From positions 404,854,521-404,918,520 of the forward strand of contig CAKMRJ010001112.1 in the NCBI GenBank assembly GCA_928212115.1: DNA of 64,000 bases, given 5' to 3'. Shown piece after piece: positions 44,750 through 55,994 of the stretch. The notes below the pieces were generated by a model. It did not search any database, was not told the DNA's origin, and worked only from the letters and a program-made list of their open reading frames with translations. How positions within the stretch are numbered: position 1 is the first letter of the stretch; the number at the start of each line of letters is the position of its first letter. This stretch comes from Lactuca virosa. Its lineage: Eukaryota > Streptophyta > Magnoliopsida > Asterales > Asteraceae. The position numbers were made by a program, and so were the translations under genes.

Positions 44750-45577
44750 CTAAGATGCGTTGCTTTTCTTCTTGTCCCAAAACTTCCGCTTGTTGTCGGC
44801 GGTTTTGGATGGTTTTGGGACAGTAAGGGTTGTGGTTGTCGGTGTGCGGACTCTGTGATCGATGAGCCGCTGTGCCAATCGCTTAGCACTGTCGAAGGTA
44901 GTGGGGTTTGAAACTAAAACATTCCCCTGAAATGGAGGCACCAGTCCCCAAATATACCTCTCGATCTTCTTTCCCTCAGTAGGGACCATTCTTGGACATA
45001 GACCCACCAAATCACTGAACCTGGCAGTGTAGGCTACTATGTCGGAGCCCTTCATGGTTAGGCTCCACAGTTCCTGTTCAAGTTTCTGAACCTCGCCCCT
45101 CGAGCAGTACTCTTCAATCATCAGCTCCTTCAGAGCTTCCCATCCCATTGCATTAGCCACAATCCGAGTAAGTGACTTGACATGGCTATTCCACCATGTT
45201 AGGGCTCTGTCCGAGAAGGTGCAGGCAACAAATTTTACTTTGCTTCCTTCCGGACAGGAGTAGATCTCAAAGATCGACTCAGTTTTCTTGAACCATTGCG
45301 ATAGATCAATGATTCCCCCAGTCCTATTAAAGGTTCTGGGTTTGCAGTTGGTGAAGTCCCTATACGAACACTCCCTAGAGCGCACGTGAGCATCACCTTG
45401 AGTAGAATGTACAACTGTTCCACTCCCGCTAGTACCGCTAGCGCTGAATTGAGCTAAGGCTGTCGTAACAGCCGCAGCCACTGCAACTTGGAGAGCTGCA
45501 AGATCGTATTGTGGAGGAGCTGGTGGTCGAGTTGGATTTATCGGAGGATTACGTCTCGTTGATCGACGTGGAGGCAT
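44750..45577 (-). pseudogene. gag: Gyp-C Gag
   Basis: 275 codons from ATG 45577 (MPPRRSTRR, a basic start typical of this group). The capsid domain spans residues ~85-235 (CKPRTFNRTGG, WFKKTESIFEI, ALTWWNSHVKS, YTARFSDLVGLCPRMV, YIWGLVPPFQGNV), then a Lys-rich linker. It ends at a TAG (44752-44750) with the same frame open beyond into the zinc knuckles, so a nonsense change, probably from Gln, cut it. Confidence 0.9.
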
Positions 45578-45964
45578 CTTTCAACTGAAATTTACAAAGA
45601 TGAAGATGATAATAAGCATTAAATAGTGAGATTAATGAGAGTGATCCATGAACTAAATCACCATAGTTCAACAAATAGATGAGAGTGTGATTACAATAGA
45701 GATCTAACAATAGAAGGATGAAAGCATTTGGATAAAGGTTTCCCCATGAGATTAGATATCTGTCAATATTACTGGTATTCAAGATAATATGTTCGGGAAA
45801 AATGACATGGGAGTAGGTCTTACATCACAACAGAGTTGAGAAATTTTTTGACAACACAAAGACCTAACAGACTGAAAGTTCAAGGTCTTAACATAAGTAG
45901 GAAATTAATATAAGAGTCTATACATAGACCTAATTTATATCCAAAAGACAGAGTAGAGTAGGCT
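45578..45964 (-). other. Gyp-C spacer between extra ORF and gag
   Basis: About 390 AT-rich bases with no motif. It could hold the gag leader; I see nothing further. Confidence 0.5.
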
Positions 45965-46604
45965 CTACTCGCGAGGGGAGTTGTTCTGGTTGGTACTTGA
46001 TTCAGCCAGCTGCTGTTTCGCTTCCCATACATGCCTTTACAGTGCCACCTGGTTCTAAAGAAGATCCCTAGTCTCAGATCGACAGGCATGCAGTTCCACC
46101 TGTAGGGCGTCAGTGCGAGAAGTTTCAAAGTTCTGGTCATCGGTCAGATGACGAAGATGAACTGTGTTCACTCCAGAGTTAGCACGGATCTCCATGCCTT
46201 GGTCTAAGTTTGCTCTTCCCTATTCAGCATTGCGAGCAATACGATGCACCAAGACCGGAAGGACTCTGTTTGCTGAGCCTCCCTCATTCAGGTTGTAGAT
46301 GCTTCGGTCTCCATTGTAGGGAGGTGGTTGTCCCTGCTCATGTCTCCACCTTTCCATGTTTACCGCCCACAGAGGCGTCAGGCCTTGAAAAGCCGGATGA
46401 GGGTTAACTTGGGGTGGATTATAGACCTCCGATTCTGAGTCCGAGTCTTCCTGGAATTCCTCCCCGTTCTCTTCATTAGAACTTTCCTCGGGATCTTCTA
46501 CTACTCGGACCACCGAGTTCTCTTCTTCAGGCTCCGCTCCCAAGCCATCCACCATTCCCTTGATCGGGAAAGTACGGGTCGCCGGGTAAATGGAATCCAG
46601 CCAT
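45965..46604 (-). pseudogene. Extra acidic ORF upstream of gag in Gyp-C (unknown function, decayed)
   Basis: On the gag strand, between primer site and gag, an ATG at 46604-46602 opens MAGFHLPGDPYFPDQGNGG. A one-base shift near 46550 moves it into a frame reading EPEEENSVVRVVEDPEESSN and on through an acidic, Pro-containing stretch to MERWRHEQGQPPPYNGDRS. After a TAG near 46218 the same frame continues with hydrophilic, helix-prone sequence (VNTVHLRHLTDDQNFETSRT, then LAESSTNQNNSPRE) to a stop at 45967-45965, with two more internal stops. Undone, it is about 210 codons. I recognise no domain. Extra ORFs at this position are known in the Tat/Ogre Gypsy group, not as a rule in chromoviruses. 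Confidence 0.65.
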
Positions 46605-47293
46605 ATTATCTAAGCGAGAAAAAGGATGTAAGAAACATGTAATAGACGTACTAATTAAGATAATTATAGGATGATCCTTACCAGTTACTTCAATACTTGC
46701 GTAGTGCATACCGGTCATATGTAACCAAGATAGAATAGACCTTCGAATAAGTGACCCTAACTCTACGTCCACAACGAAACAAGGAAAAGGAAGTAAAGCA
46801 AAGATCACAGATACTATGTCTATGACACCTTAGTCACATGTAACCTTAGCGTATCAACTCAGAAAGTATTGACCTACTAGTAAAGACCTTTTAGTTTTCA
46901 CACAAGTAATTATAGTATCACAAAATACTCCTATAGTATTTTAAGTTTATGTTATGTTCTAAAGTTTTCATTGTAGTAGAGTTGGTAAGTTTTTAGACTT
47001 GCTGAAACACCACAACCATTCCTAGGCACATGCTAATCACTTCTCGAAAATATATAGTTGATTAGGCTATATCACTATATGTCCCCAAGCCTACTTGTGC
47101 TGTCCAACAACCGCAATACTTTTTGTTCTGTTCTAGTATGACACTGATCCTAGTATGAATGCATGTATGTATACTTTAGTAAAATATTTTATTATTTAAA
47201 AAGTATAAACTCTTGGTCAGAGTGTTTTAATCCCGATGTGTTTATAGTTATACATCTTTTATGGGTTGATATAATCAATTCACTATAAACAAA
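46605..47293 (-). other. Gyp-C leader
   Basis: About 690 bases between primer site and the extra ORF, AT-rich, with no gene seen. A minus-strand frame at 46605-46808 joins the extra ORF but its residues look fortuitous. Confidence 0.5.
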
Positions 47294-47305
47294 GCTCTGA
47301 TACCA
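47294..47305 (-). other. Gyp-C primer binding site (initiator tRNA-Met)
   Basis: The minus strand reads TGGTATCAGAGC, three bases inside the 5' LTR. Confidence 0.93.
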
Positions 47306-47308
47306 ATC

Positions 47309-48468
47309 TGTCACACCCCCAAACCAGAACGGCGGAAACGTTCGGGAGCGGAGGACGCCATGTTCAGTATCATAACAATGCACAATAGTAAAACAAGCAA
47401 CAACATCATGCATTGCATTAATAATATAGTTAATACAAGTGTGTTCTGTGTAAAGTTGTAAGAAACCAAAAATATGTAATCAAAATAAAGGTGAGTCTTG
47501 AATATGCTCCGTCTTCTCAAAACATGGCCATCGGTACCTGTCTACTGGTGACCTGAGAATACAAGTTATTTTGAAAGAGTAGATCAGCATTAAAGCTGGT
47601 GAGTTCATAAGTATTTTTTGTGTCATATGTTTGCAATAGTTTGATGAAAATGTTTGTAATTGTTTTGATGTGAATGTTTGTATACTTCCTAGAAAATCCT
47701 ATATTTTCTACTAAAATAGAAAGTAGTCTTCTACCAAGACCCGACTATTTTGTAAGTTTGTTCTCTCGTAAAAATGAATGTTTTCCCAAGTTTATGACTA
47801 TCATTTACTAGAAAATAGTTTACATTACTTTTATGTGAGAATATCACTATATGAATGTAATGGGAAAATGAAGATGTATACTTGTATTGTATAAAGTAAC
47901 TATTGAAGTACTAACTACTTAAAACCAATTAGTTAAATTAAGGTAAAATGTGATGAGGTTATAACCATGCTTGATTGACTAGTATAAAACACGACGATCT
48001 AAAGACATCGAAATGGTATGACATTTGTCACCCGTAGACCTGCTGGTCCCACTATAGCTAGCAGCAAGGTGTAGGATGGTCAATCCCGTATAGATCTATA
48101 CACAAACTCACGCTCTCCCTCCAGGAGACTCTGGTTACAAAACGTGACACAACAAGTATATTGCTATGCCATGAAGTAGTGGCTCACATTATTGTTATAT
48201 TGTTCTTGTTATAGAATGTATGTTCCTTCCTGTTCTAGTTATAGTATGTATGTTCCTTTCTATTCTAGTTATAGTATGTAAGAACTGACTCATGTATGAA
48301 CTGACTCATGTAAGTTTCACTGTTCTAGAAGTAGTATGTAGTAATCCTCTAAACTATACCTATTATAATTTACTAGTATGATTGTTTGACCGTTACTGAT
48401 TTGTAGAAAAGACTCAATTACTCACCAAGCAACCAAGTTAAGTATAATCCTTAAAAATGGGCTTAATA

Positions 48469-48533
<65 letters not shown>

Positions 48534-49755
48534 AGTATAACTATGATTTAACCGACATTCGGACTAGTGATCCTACCCCGAGCCCACAACCAAACAAGGA
48601 ACAAGAGTCAAGGTATCTAGAAATAGTCCTTAGTTTGTTAAAGCATACTTATATGTAAATAGATAGATGAATATGATTTGATATAAAAGAAGTTTATAAA
48701 AGCTTTAAAAGAGTTTTAAACAAGTTTTGAGTATAATAAATCCTTTTGGATGTTGTTTTCACATGTAAATGGTTAACACAATTTCATTGTGTTCTACTTG
48801 TATTCCCCCCCCCCCCTAAAATCATTTAAAAAGCATTTAAAGGTGTAGTTGTATGGGTATGAACTCACCTGTAGTGAGTGATTTGAATGAAAGATCGATA
48901 TAAGATGCTAAGTATGCCAAGTGAAGTCTCGAGCACAAACGGATCCTATTAAGCATATAATAACACATATATGAATACAATTAGTGTATATAACAACTAA
49001 AATGTAAGGGAAACAACCTTAGGAACTAGGAAACACTTTCAATGAAGTGTTAGAATCACAAATGATTGGTTGAAAGGTGTTCACGGCCAAACAAAGGGGT
49101 GTTCACGACCAAACTTATGAGGTGTTCACGACCAAGCTTATGAGTGTTCACGGCCTTGAAATGGTTCACGGCCTAAGAACACATGATGTGTTCACGACCC
49201 AAGCTTGATCCTATGAAGGGTTTACGGCCAAAGATGGAGGGTTCACGGTCCTATCTTGCATCTATGAAGGGTTCACGGCCCTATGAAGGGTTCACAGCCG
49301 TGATGTCTTGAAGATCTTGCAAAGAGGTTTTGAATCAAAGGTGGAAAACAAGTGCTTTAATGGGACAACAAGAAGATGGATGAGATACTTACGTTTTTGA
49401 AGCATTTAGAAGTGATCACGGTTGAAGATAGTTGAGAGAGAAGTGATGTTCACGGCTGGAGTTTGAAGAAGTGAAGAAAAATGAGCCAACTCCATATATA
49501 TGAGAGTTGTTCACGGCCAAGGATGGGTTCACGGCCGTAAACCTAGATGTGGCCGTGAACTGCTTTTGATGGTGTTTCCGGCTCGATTGCAACTCAGTGA
49601 ACTCAAGCTAACAGCTTCCTAACACACAATCCTTGAGTGTATTAGGCTTAGAAACTCTCAAACAGACCCTTAACAAGGCTAAAAGGTAACAGAAACAAGT
49701 CTGACCTTTGATTGAATTGATTGACTTTACAAGATAGAAATTTTGTGTTGTCACA
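47309..49755 (-). repeat. Gyp-C 5' LTR
   Basis: Starts TGTCACACCCCC, ends TGTCACA, with an (AT)n tract at 48475-48531 (longer than in the partner) and a poly-C run at 48806-48816 absent from the partner. A TATATATG on the minus strand near 49493-49502 may be the TATA box. Confidence 0.92.
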
Positions 49756-49760
49756 TAATC

Positions 49761-51005
49761 TATCCAGAACTTTGAAAGATCATATATCGGTCATGGGAAA
49801 CCCTTTTTAGCCAAAACCAAAGCCTAGAGTTTCTTTTTTCAGTCCTCTACAATTCATTAGTTTTGACCGAAGGCCAGAAATGCATCTATCTAGGGAGAAA
49901 TCGACCATTTACCTCTGGTCCGTAATGAACTTTTTTGCAAGGCTGTTTTCTAAAAATCGCCAAAAATTGTAGATACATCGTACAAAGGTGTGCAAATACT
50001 AATTATAAATCTAAGGACCTGAACTTCATGCATATAAAACACTTTTGAAAAATAAGGTGTTTTAGGGGGGTAAAACAATTCCTGAACAAACCATAACTTC
50101 TATGTATAAATCTAAAAAAAATAACCCATGAGTCATTGTACTATTGAGATATAAAAGGACCATAACTTAAGTCTTTTTGGTCATTATTAGGAAGTTGAAG
50201 TTTGACCTGGTATGAAGGGGTGTTTGGATTATTTGAAGGGTGTTTGACTACTCGAGGTGAGTTCCTCACTTCATAACCTTAGGGTATTATATGCCTAATG
50301 TTAGGTCGGGTGTGACCAGGAACTATATGATTCATTGTTAAAGTAATACTTGTTGCATGAGATGTGTTTGATGCTCTTATTTGTAGTGTGGAATGTATAT
50401 GCATGATATGTTTGGGCTCGACGGATGAATACCGAGCCGACTGACCGAAGGCCATTGTGCCAAGTCAGGGGGACCGAAGGCGGAAACGCCAAGTCCGTGA
50501 ACTCGCCGGCTGAATATTGAGTCTTTATTTGGGTGTTGTTTGGGATGTGTTCCTAATTAAACACGAGATGTATGATCTTGATGTTTATATGTTATATAGA
50601 TATTTGCATATTTGTTGATGGCATGGAATGCAGGAGTAGGATGTAATACTTCTATTGTTTTGTTGTGTTGGAATTCACTAAGCTTCATGCTTACCTTTAC
50701 TTTATAAAATAATTATTACATGTACATAAACTACGAATGAGGGTTTAGCTTGACTATACACTAGCACGGTTGAAGATTGGGTCCTTGACACAAACTCTTG
50801 ATATGAGATTTTAACAATATTAGTTTTCCGTTGTTATTTTGAATTATAAATGGATTAGTATTGTTGAAAGTATGTTTTGATCTTGAGATGTTATTTGAAT
50901 ACTTGAAACTTAACGGTATTGGTTTATTAATGGATTTAATGGTTTTTATTGTAAATATAAATGTTTTCAAAAGTATAAATTTATTGTAATTTTTGGGACG
51001 TTACA
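49761..51005 (+). repeat. Element B 5' LTR, right part
   Basis: It resumes after the TAATC duplication and ends GGGACGTTACA. Its last ~170 bases match 61925-62076. It includes a region with repeated CCGAAGGC phrases near 50440-50480. Confidence 0.8.
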
Positions 51006-52986
51006 AGGTGATATCAGAGAACAGCTTGAGCGAATCAAACACATCTCGGTGTGTTTGAACTCAAGTTTGCAATTTGGAAATATTTTCTTTAAAAATTTTA
51101 TAAAAGAAAATGGAAAATTTTTGTGACAAGGATCGAGGACGCAACATGTACAGTCAGCCGAAGACAAAGGCAAAGGAGTTAATTGTTTAATGTGAATTAT
51201 TTCTTTCTAGAACATAAGAGGTATGTGTAACAGATAGCCTATTACTTTCATGCCATGTTGAATGCCTATTATATGTAACCTAGAATTAATGCTAGCACTA
51301 ATAGCTTGTTTAGTGAATGCTTTAGGTTGTATGCAATAGGAGGCAAATAGACTTAGAATGCCTGATTTAGCCTAGTGCACAACTCTTGTTTGAGTCCAAC
51401 CGTTCTGGCGCGGAATTCGATATTCGAATGAATATTTGGCTTTACGTTGTGTATGACTATGCATTATTTTCGTGACACGTCGGTGCCGGAGGAGCTTCCT
51501 TGTGGATTAGACTAGTGGAATGAAAATGAAACCATTACACTAGGAAATGATATAAATTGCTAGTGTAGAGATTATATATGATAAAAATTGACGGCAAGGA
51601 GCAAATTGCACAATCTAGAATGTATCTCAAAACGAACATGCATAGGTGTGAAAGATAATAGTAGAGCTCTTACTCTCTGAATGAGAGGATCCGTGTTCGG
51701 GTCGGGAGAAGTCATGGAAGGTCCAAGGAGCTGATAGTGGTAATATTGTTATGATTATTGGTGTATTAAGAAATTGTAGTAATATTAAGTCTTCCTATTC
51801 AATTGAGGATGGTGACTACGAGATCCATACAATGAGATATGTTACTATACATAGTACCAATGAGATACTTGAGATAATTGCGATGGTGATGTTTTATGCA
51901 GTTGGGAATGACGGAAGAGGATAAAAGTGAGCGAGTACATAGAGAGTATTGTAATGATAACAATTTGAATACATGGTGATGAGTTCTGTTTATATTAAAC
52001 AGAATGACAACTACGCGACTTGGAGTAGAGAGTTCAGGGATTTGCTTAGACAACACATCACTAAATGACTGAATTTCTGCTGACATCTCGCAGATTTTAC
52101 TAGAGGAATTTCATGGTATCATTAAGCGAATAATTGATAAAATGACAATAGCTAATAGGTTGGTTGTCAGGTTTGAGAACCAGATTGCAGATATGCATAC
52201 TTCTAATAATAGTGTTAAGGAAACTTGGAAAAAGACACCTTGTCTTGGAGATGCACCTGGGAAAGAGGAAGCAGGTGCGAGGCCCAACTCTGCTGACAAA
52301 TATCAAGACGTTTATGTTGTTGTGTCAAGAACTGGAGTTCATAAGAACCATGCCATATGTGGTAAGGGTGGAAGGACCCTTGTGTCCATACCTTGCAAGT
52401 TCAAACTTGACAAGTACGAATTGAAGGGACATGCTCACCAGGACTGCTTACTACAGTGGATTTATGTCTTGGTTTGCAAGCAGTGACATAGATCCTGATA
52501 TCCGTGGTTTGCAAGAAGTGGAGGCAGGGCGTCAAGACATAGTATGTATGTATTCTTCGTGCCTCATGTTGTCATCATCGTATCATTGTTACATATGTTT
52601 GGGCATATATAACGGGCTATGTACTAGTTATATTGTGACTATGTTCGGGAAGTTTCATGAGTAGATATACGTATCCTAGGAAATTTGTTACTCGATAGCC
52701 TTAGTGATTACGAATAATAGTTCTTCAACTCATTTATATCTTGTGCTTTGATGATTAGTTGGGTCGTGATTTTCTTTTTTGAAGTCTAGTCTATTCCCTT
52801 GTGGTTGAGATTTTCGATGATAGGATGGTGACAGTTACCTTGGTTACCGAGGTTTCACTTTAGAGGTCCTTGGCGAGAGGTTATATGTTGGTTTATTAGT
52901 GATGCAAGAATTACGCGTGATAACAGAAATAGTTGGACGGGTTCGGACCCTAGTGGGGGAGAACCATTGATTAAGAGTGATATCTT
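51006..52986 (+). other. Element B internal region, no recognisable gene (includes left ATCTT duplication of D)
   Basis: A weak primer-site match (TGATATCAGAG, about 51009-51019) follows the LTR. No gag or pol motif is readable; the best frame (52142-52486, 114 codons) has no domain I recognise and is not supported by codon pattern. A purine tract (AGTGGGGGAGAA) occurs near 52952-52963, where the 3' LTR should follow but does not. The last five bases, ATCTT (52982-52986), are the left target duplication of D. Confidence 0.55.
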
Positions 52987-53324
52987 TGTAACATCCCAAA
53001 ATTCAAGACCAAAAATTTCGTTTTAATTAAGCTATTATAAAACCAACATTATAAGAGAACATCCACAATAACATATCGTGTCAAAACCAAAGTGTCAATA
53101 ATCAAAACATGTTATCACAAAACAATATCAGAGTGTTATCCCAAAGATCTCATGTGCGGAAAAGATAGTGTGATGCGCTGCGATAGAGTCGGCTCCTTTC
53201 CTTTGAAAACGGAATACCTGAAACCAAAACTGAAAACCGTAAGCACGAAGCTTAGTGAGTTCCCCCATCATACCACATACCATACAACACACATATTGCC
53301 AAGCATATTCGGGTGCTGGCCTAC

Positions 53325-53660
53325 CCCTTCGGTATCTTTCTACCGGTATTCGGGGACTGTTTCACCCCTATCACTACCACATAATGACATAGCATAACAT
53401 ACATAAATATATTGTCAGGCATATCTGGGTGCCCGACCTACCCCTTCGGTATCTTTCAACCGGTAATCGGGAGCTGACCTCCCCTTCGGTATATTTCAAC
53501 CGGTAACCGGGAGCTGACCACCCCTTAGGTATCTTTCAACCGGTAACCGGGGACTATTTCACCCCAACCACTACCACATAATAACATAACATAACGTACT
53601 GCTAGGCATGCATGGGTTCTGACTACCGCTTCGGTATCTTTCAACCGATATCGGGGGACT
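53325..53660. repeat. Tandem repeat in D LTR (about 45-50 bp unit)
   Basis: Units share CCCCTTCGGTATCTTTCAAC then CGGTAACCGGG and GAGCTGACC. Five to six units; the other LTR has the same array at about 59620-59960. Confidence 0.85.
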
Positions 53661-54659
53661 ATTTCACCCCTACTACTACTAAGATATATAACAGAGCATC
53701 CTAGCACAAAAAGCATATCAGATAGTGGCAAACCAGACAATTATCACAAAGAAAATCATCTAACAAATATCTCCTACTAGTGGGCCGACATTGTGGTCTC
53801 AACCCCACTTCTACTAGAAGGTAACTCACCTCGCACTGTTGAAGTCCTGTAGACAAAACTCTAGCTGCTGGATGACAGGTTCTCGAACTGTCAATCATCA
53901 AAATAATACCCAATCAGCAATTGGGTTCCAACATGTACCCATAAGTCCATGCATGGGGTAAAAGACTGCTTTACCCCTATCTTAGCTTGATTCAAGCCCA
54001 AGGCCCAATCCAAAGGCCCAAAAGCCAACTATGAGTCAAAGCCCAACCTATGGCCCAGTTTTCCAAATTGGGCCCAAACATTTACATGGTCCTACCCTAA
54101 GGCCCAACCATTTGTTCCAGTCCAAACATTTGGCATTCAAATGGCCCAATATCTCATAATCATCAAGGCCCAAATTACGGCCCATATATGGCCCAATTTT
54201 TCAAATTGGGCCCAACCCCTCATATGGGCCTTACCCTAAAGCCCATCCAATTATTCTAGTCCATATGATTATTCTTGAATGGCCCATTTTTGGCCGAATC
54301 ACCAAAGCCCAACAGAAAGACCAAGTGAAATTAGGGTTTCACATAAAATGACGATTAGGGTTAAGTGTTTCTTACTTAACCCATTAAGGACTTAATCCAT
54401 TAAGTCCAGTATTTCCTTAGGTTATTTTGCAAATGATTATTAATTAACATTATCAGTATAATAAATAATTCCAGTGCGGGTCCCGATAAATCCCCAAAAT
54501 GAGGGTTTCATAACATTAGGGTTTTCTAAACCCTAATTAGGGTTTTCAACCCAAGTACTAGTCTAATAGGCCCAACACTAAGTCTTTTGATCCATTAGGG
54601 TTTCAATAGGCCCACTAGGGTCTCATAAGGCCATTAGGGTTTCCTTAGTCGGGCACCAC

Positions 54660-55006
54660 CCACTACCACCTCGGGTAGTGGTGGTCAACGGCGGCTCATG
54701 ACGGCGGCCACCACCTCACGACGGTGGTTAGGGTTTCTAGTCCATTTTGTACAAGCATCCAAAAAACAACTAAACATAAGCAAAAGTACACCGCCACCCA
54801 AAACGGCGGTTGGTGGCGGTAGGAGGCGGCAGCCACCACCTCACGGTGGTGGTTATGAGTTTCTTTTCATTATTCTACTTTCTAGTTACAATTTACAATG
54901 CTAAACCCCAAATAACACACACACACTAATACAAACACACACACACAACCACCCTAGTGGTAGCCGACGGTGGTACGTGGTGGAAGCCACCACCTTACGG
55001 TGGTGG
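54660..55006. repeat. GC-rich hairpin cluster in D LTR
   Basis: CCACCACCTCACGGTGGTGG (54833-54852) is a perfect 8-bp stem with a TCAC loop. A TTAC-loop copy is at 54987-55006, an imperfect copy at about 54709-54728 and a CACTACC/GGTAGTG relative at about 54660. The other LTR has matching copies near 61024, 61140 and 61279-61298. Confidence 0.88.
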
Positions 55007-55994
55007 TGGTGGCCTTTCTTGAAAAATCCGGTGAAACGAACCACATACAACACTCCATCGGAAATAAACACACATATAACACCAAAACATGCATATCCAT
55101 CGCCAAAAATGCACCAATCTCGGCCACCTCTGAGGTGGCGTGAGGCAGTCTAACTGAAAAGCGGCAGTGGAATAGCCGTCGGAACCACAACAGCGACGCA
55201 GCACCGGAATAGAAACGGAGAAGGAAAAGAAGAAGAATGCGACAGGGAGGCGGCGGTTATTCGCCATCTGGAACAACAGAAATGGGGAGACACTATTCGC
55301 GATGCCGTCGGCGATTGGAGCGACGACAACAACAAAAAGGAGCCTAGAGTCCGACGACATCTTAGTGTTCGACGGAGGCGGGCAGCGGCGATGCCAACGG
55401 GGCTGAGACGCAACGCCGACGAAGTGACGTCGAACAGAAGATGGCGACAACATGGGTGGTCGGAAGGTGAGCGAAACCGATGGTGCGGCGCCGGAAATTG
55501 AAGGAGGATGAATGGAGGTGCTAAAACATTCTAGGGTTAGGGTTTGGATTAAGAAGCCAACTGTTATATACCCCAGATCTCAAAACTTAATTCCATAATG
55601 ACATAAATAGTCCCTCCCTTCAGAAATATTTTTGAAACTGACCCCATAATTTACCCTTTCAGCCCTCAACATTAAAATCCATTACAATTTAGGTACAATA
55701 TTTACCAATTACACCCCTGCTTCCATAATTCCTCTCAAATTCGATCCCTAATTTACCAAATAGCCCCCTTAGCCTCCAAAATTTATTTAAATGAATTCCC
55801 AGAAGTTACCATTTAGTCCCTGCCTTCATAAATACTTACAAAACCAATCCGAAACTTACACTTTTAACCCCCAACTTCTAAATTATGCCAGTTAACTCCT
55901 CGAAATCAATACCTTGCTATATAATTATTGATTTTAGGGCTATTATACATTCATTCATTAATTTATTTATTTATTTAATAAACTGGGTGTTACA

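Larger units (their letters stand above)
38635..49755 (-). mobile_element. Gyp-C: complete Gypsy chromovirus-type retrotransposon, inactive
   Basis: 11.1 kb with LTRs of 2386 and 2447 bp, a perfect 5-bp duplication, primer site, purine tract, an extra upstream ORF, gag and pol in Gypsy order (PR-RT-RH-IN) ending in a chromodomain-like tail. The RT and integrase tail look like the Tekay/Del chromovirus group; this is from motif memory and not a tree. Every gene is broken. The LTRs differ visibly, including at many CpG sites. Confidence 0.93.
52987..55994 (-). repeat. Element D 3' LTR (3008 bp)
   Basis: It holds tandem CTTCGGTATCTTTCAACCGG units (53325-53660), a GGCCCAA-rich block (53995-54260), four GC-rich hairpins of the CCACCACC/GGTGGTGG type (54660-55006) and a minus-strand TATATAAC at 55563-55570, a plausible TATA box. 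Frames such as 54995-55453 are by-products of the GC-rich hairpins and are not called. Confidence 0.92.

Noticed and set aside
44417..44911. 164-codon + frame opposite the Gyp-C gag
   Set aside because: It is antisense to a clear Gag and protease frame, a shadow of it.
52142..52486. 114-codon frame in the element B interior
   Set aside because: No recognisable domain and long overlapping frames on both strands. It could be a Gag remnant, but nothing supports that.
53325..53660. Evenly spaced repeats considered as a CRISPR array
   Set aside because: The spacers are themselves similar, the setting is a plant LTR, and the same array occurs in the partner LTR.
54490..54560. Telomere-like TTAGGG/CCCTAA phrases
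   Set aside because: Single scattered TTAGGGTTT units typical of plant intergenic DNA, not a tandem array.
54995..55453. 152-codon minus-strand frame in the D LTR, with a similar frame at 61253-61678
   Set aside because: It lies in GC-rich hairpin repeats, is rich in Phe/Cys/Arg runs, and its counterpart differs by frameshifts. No domain is recognisable.
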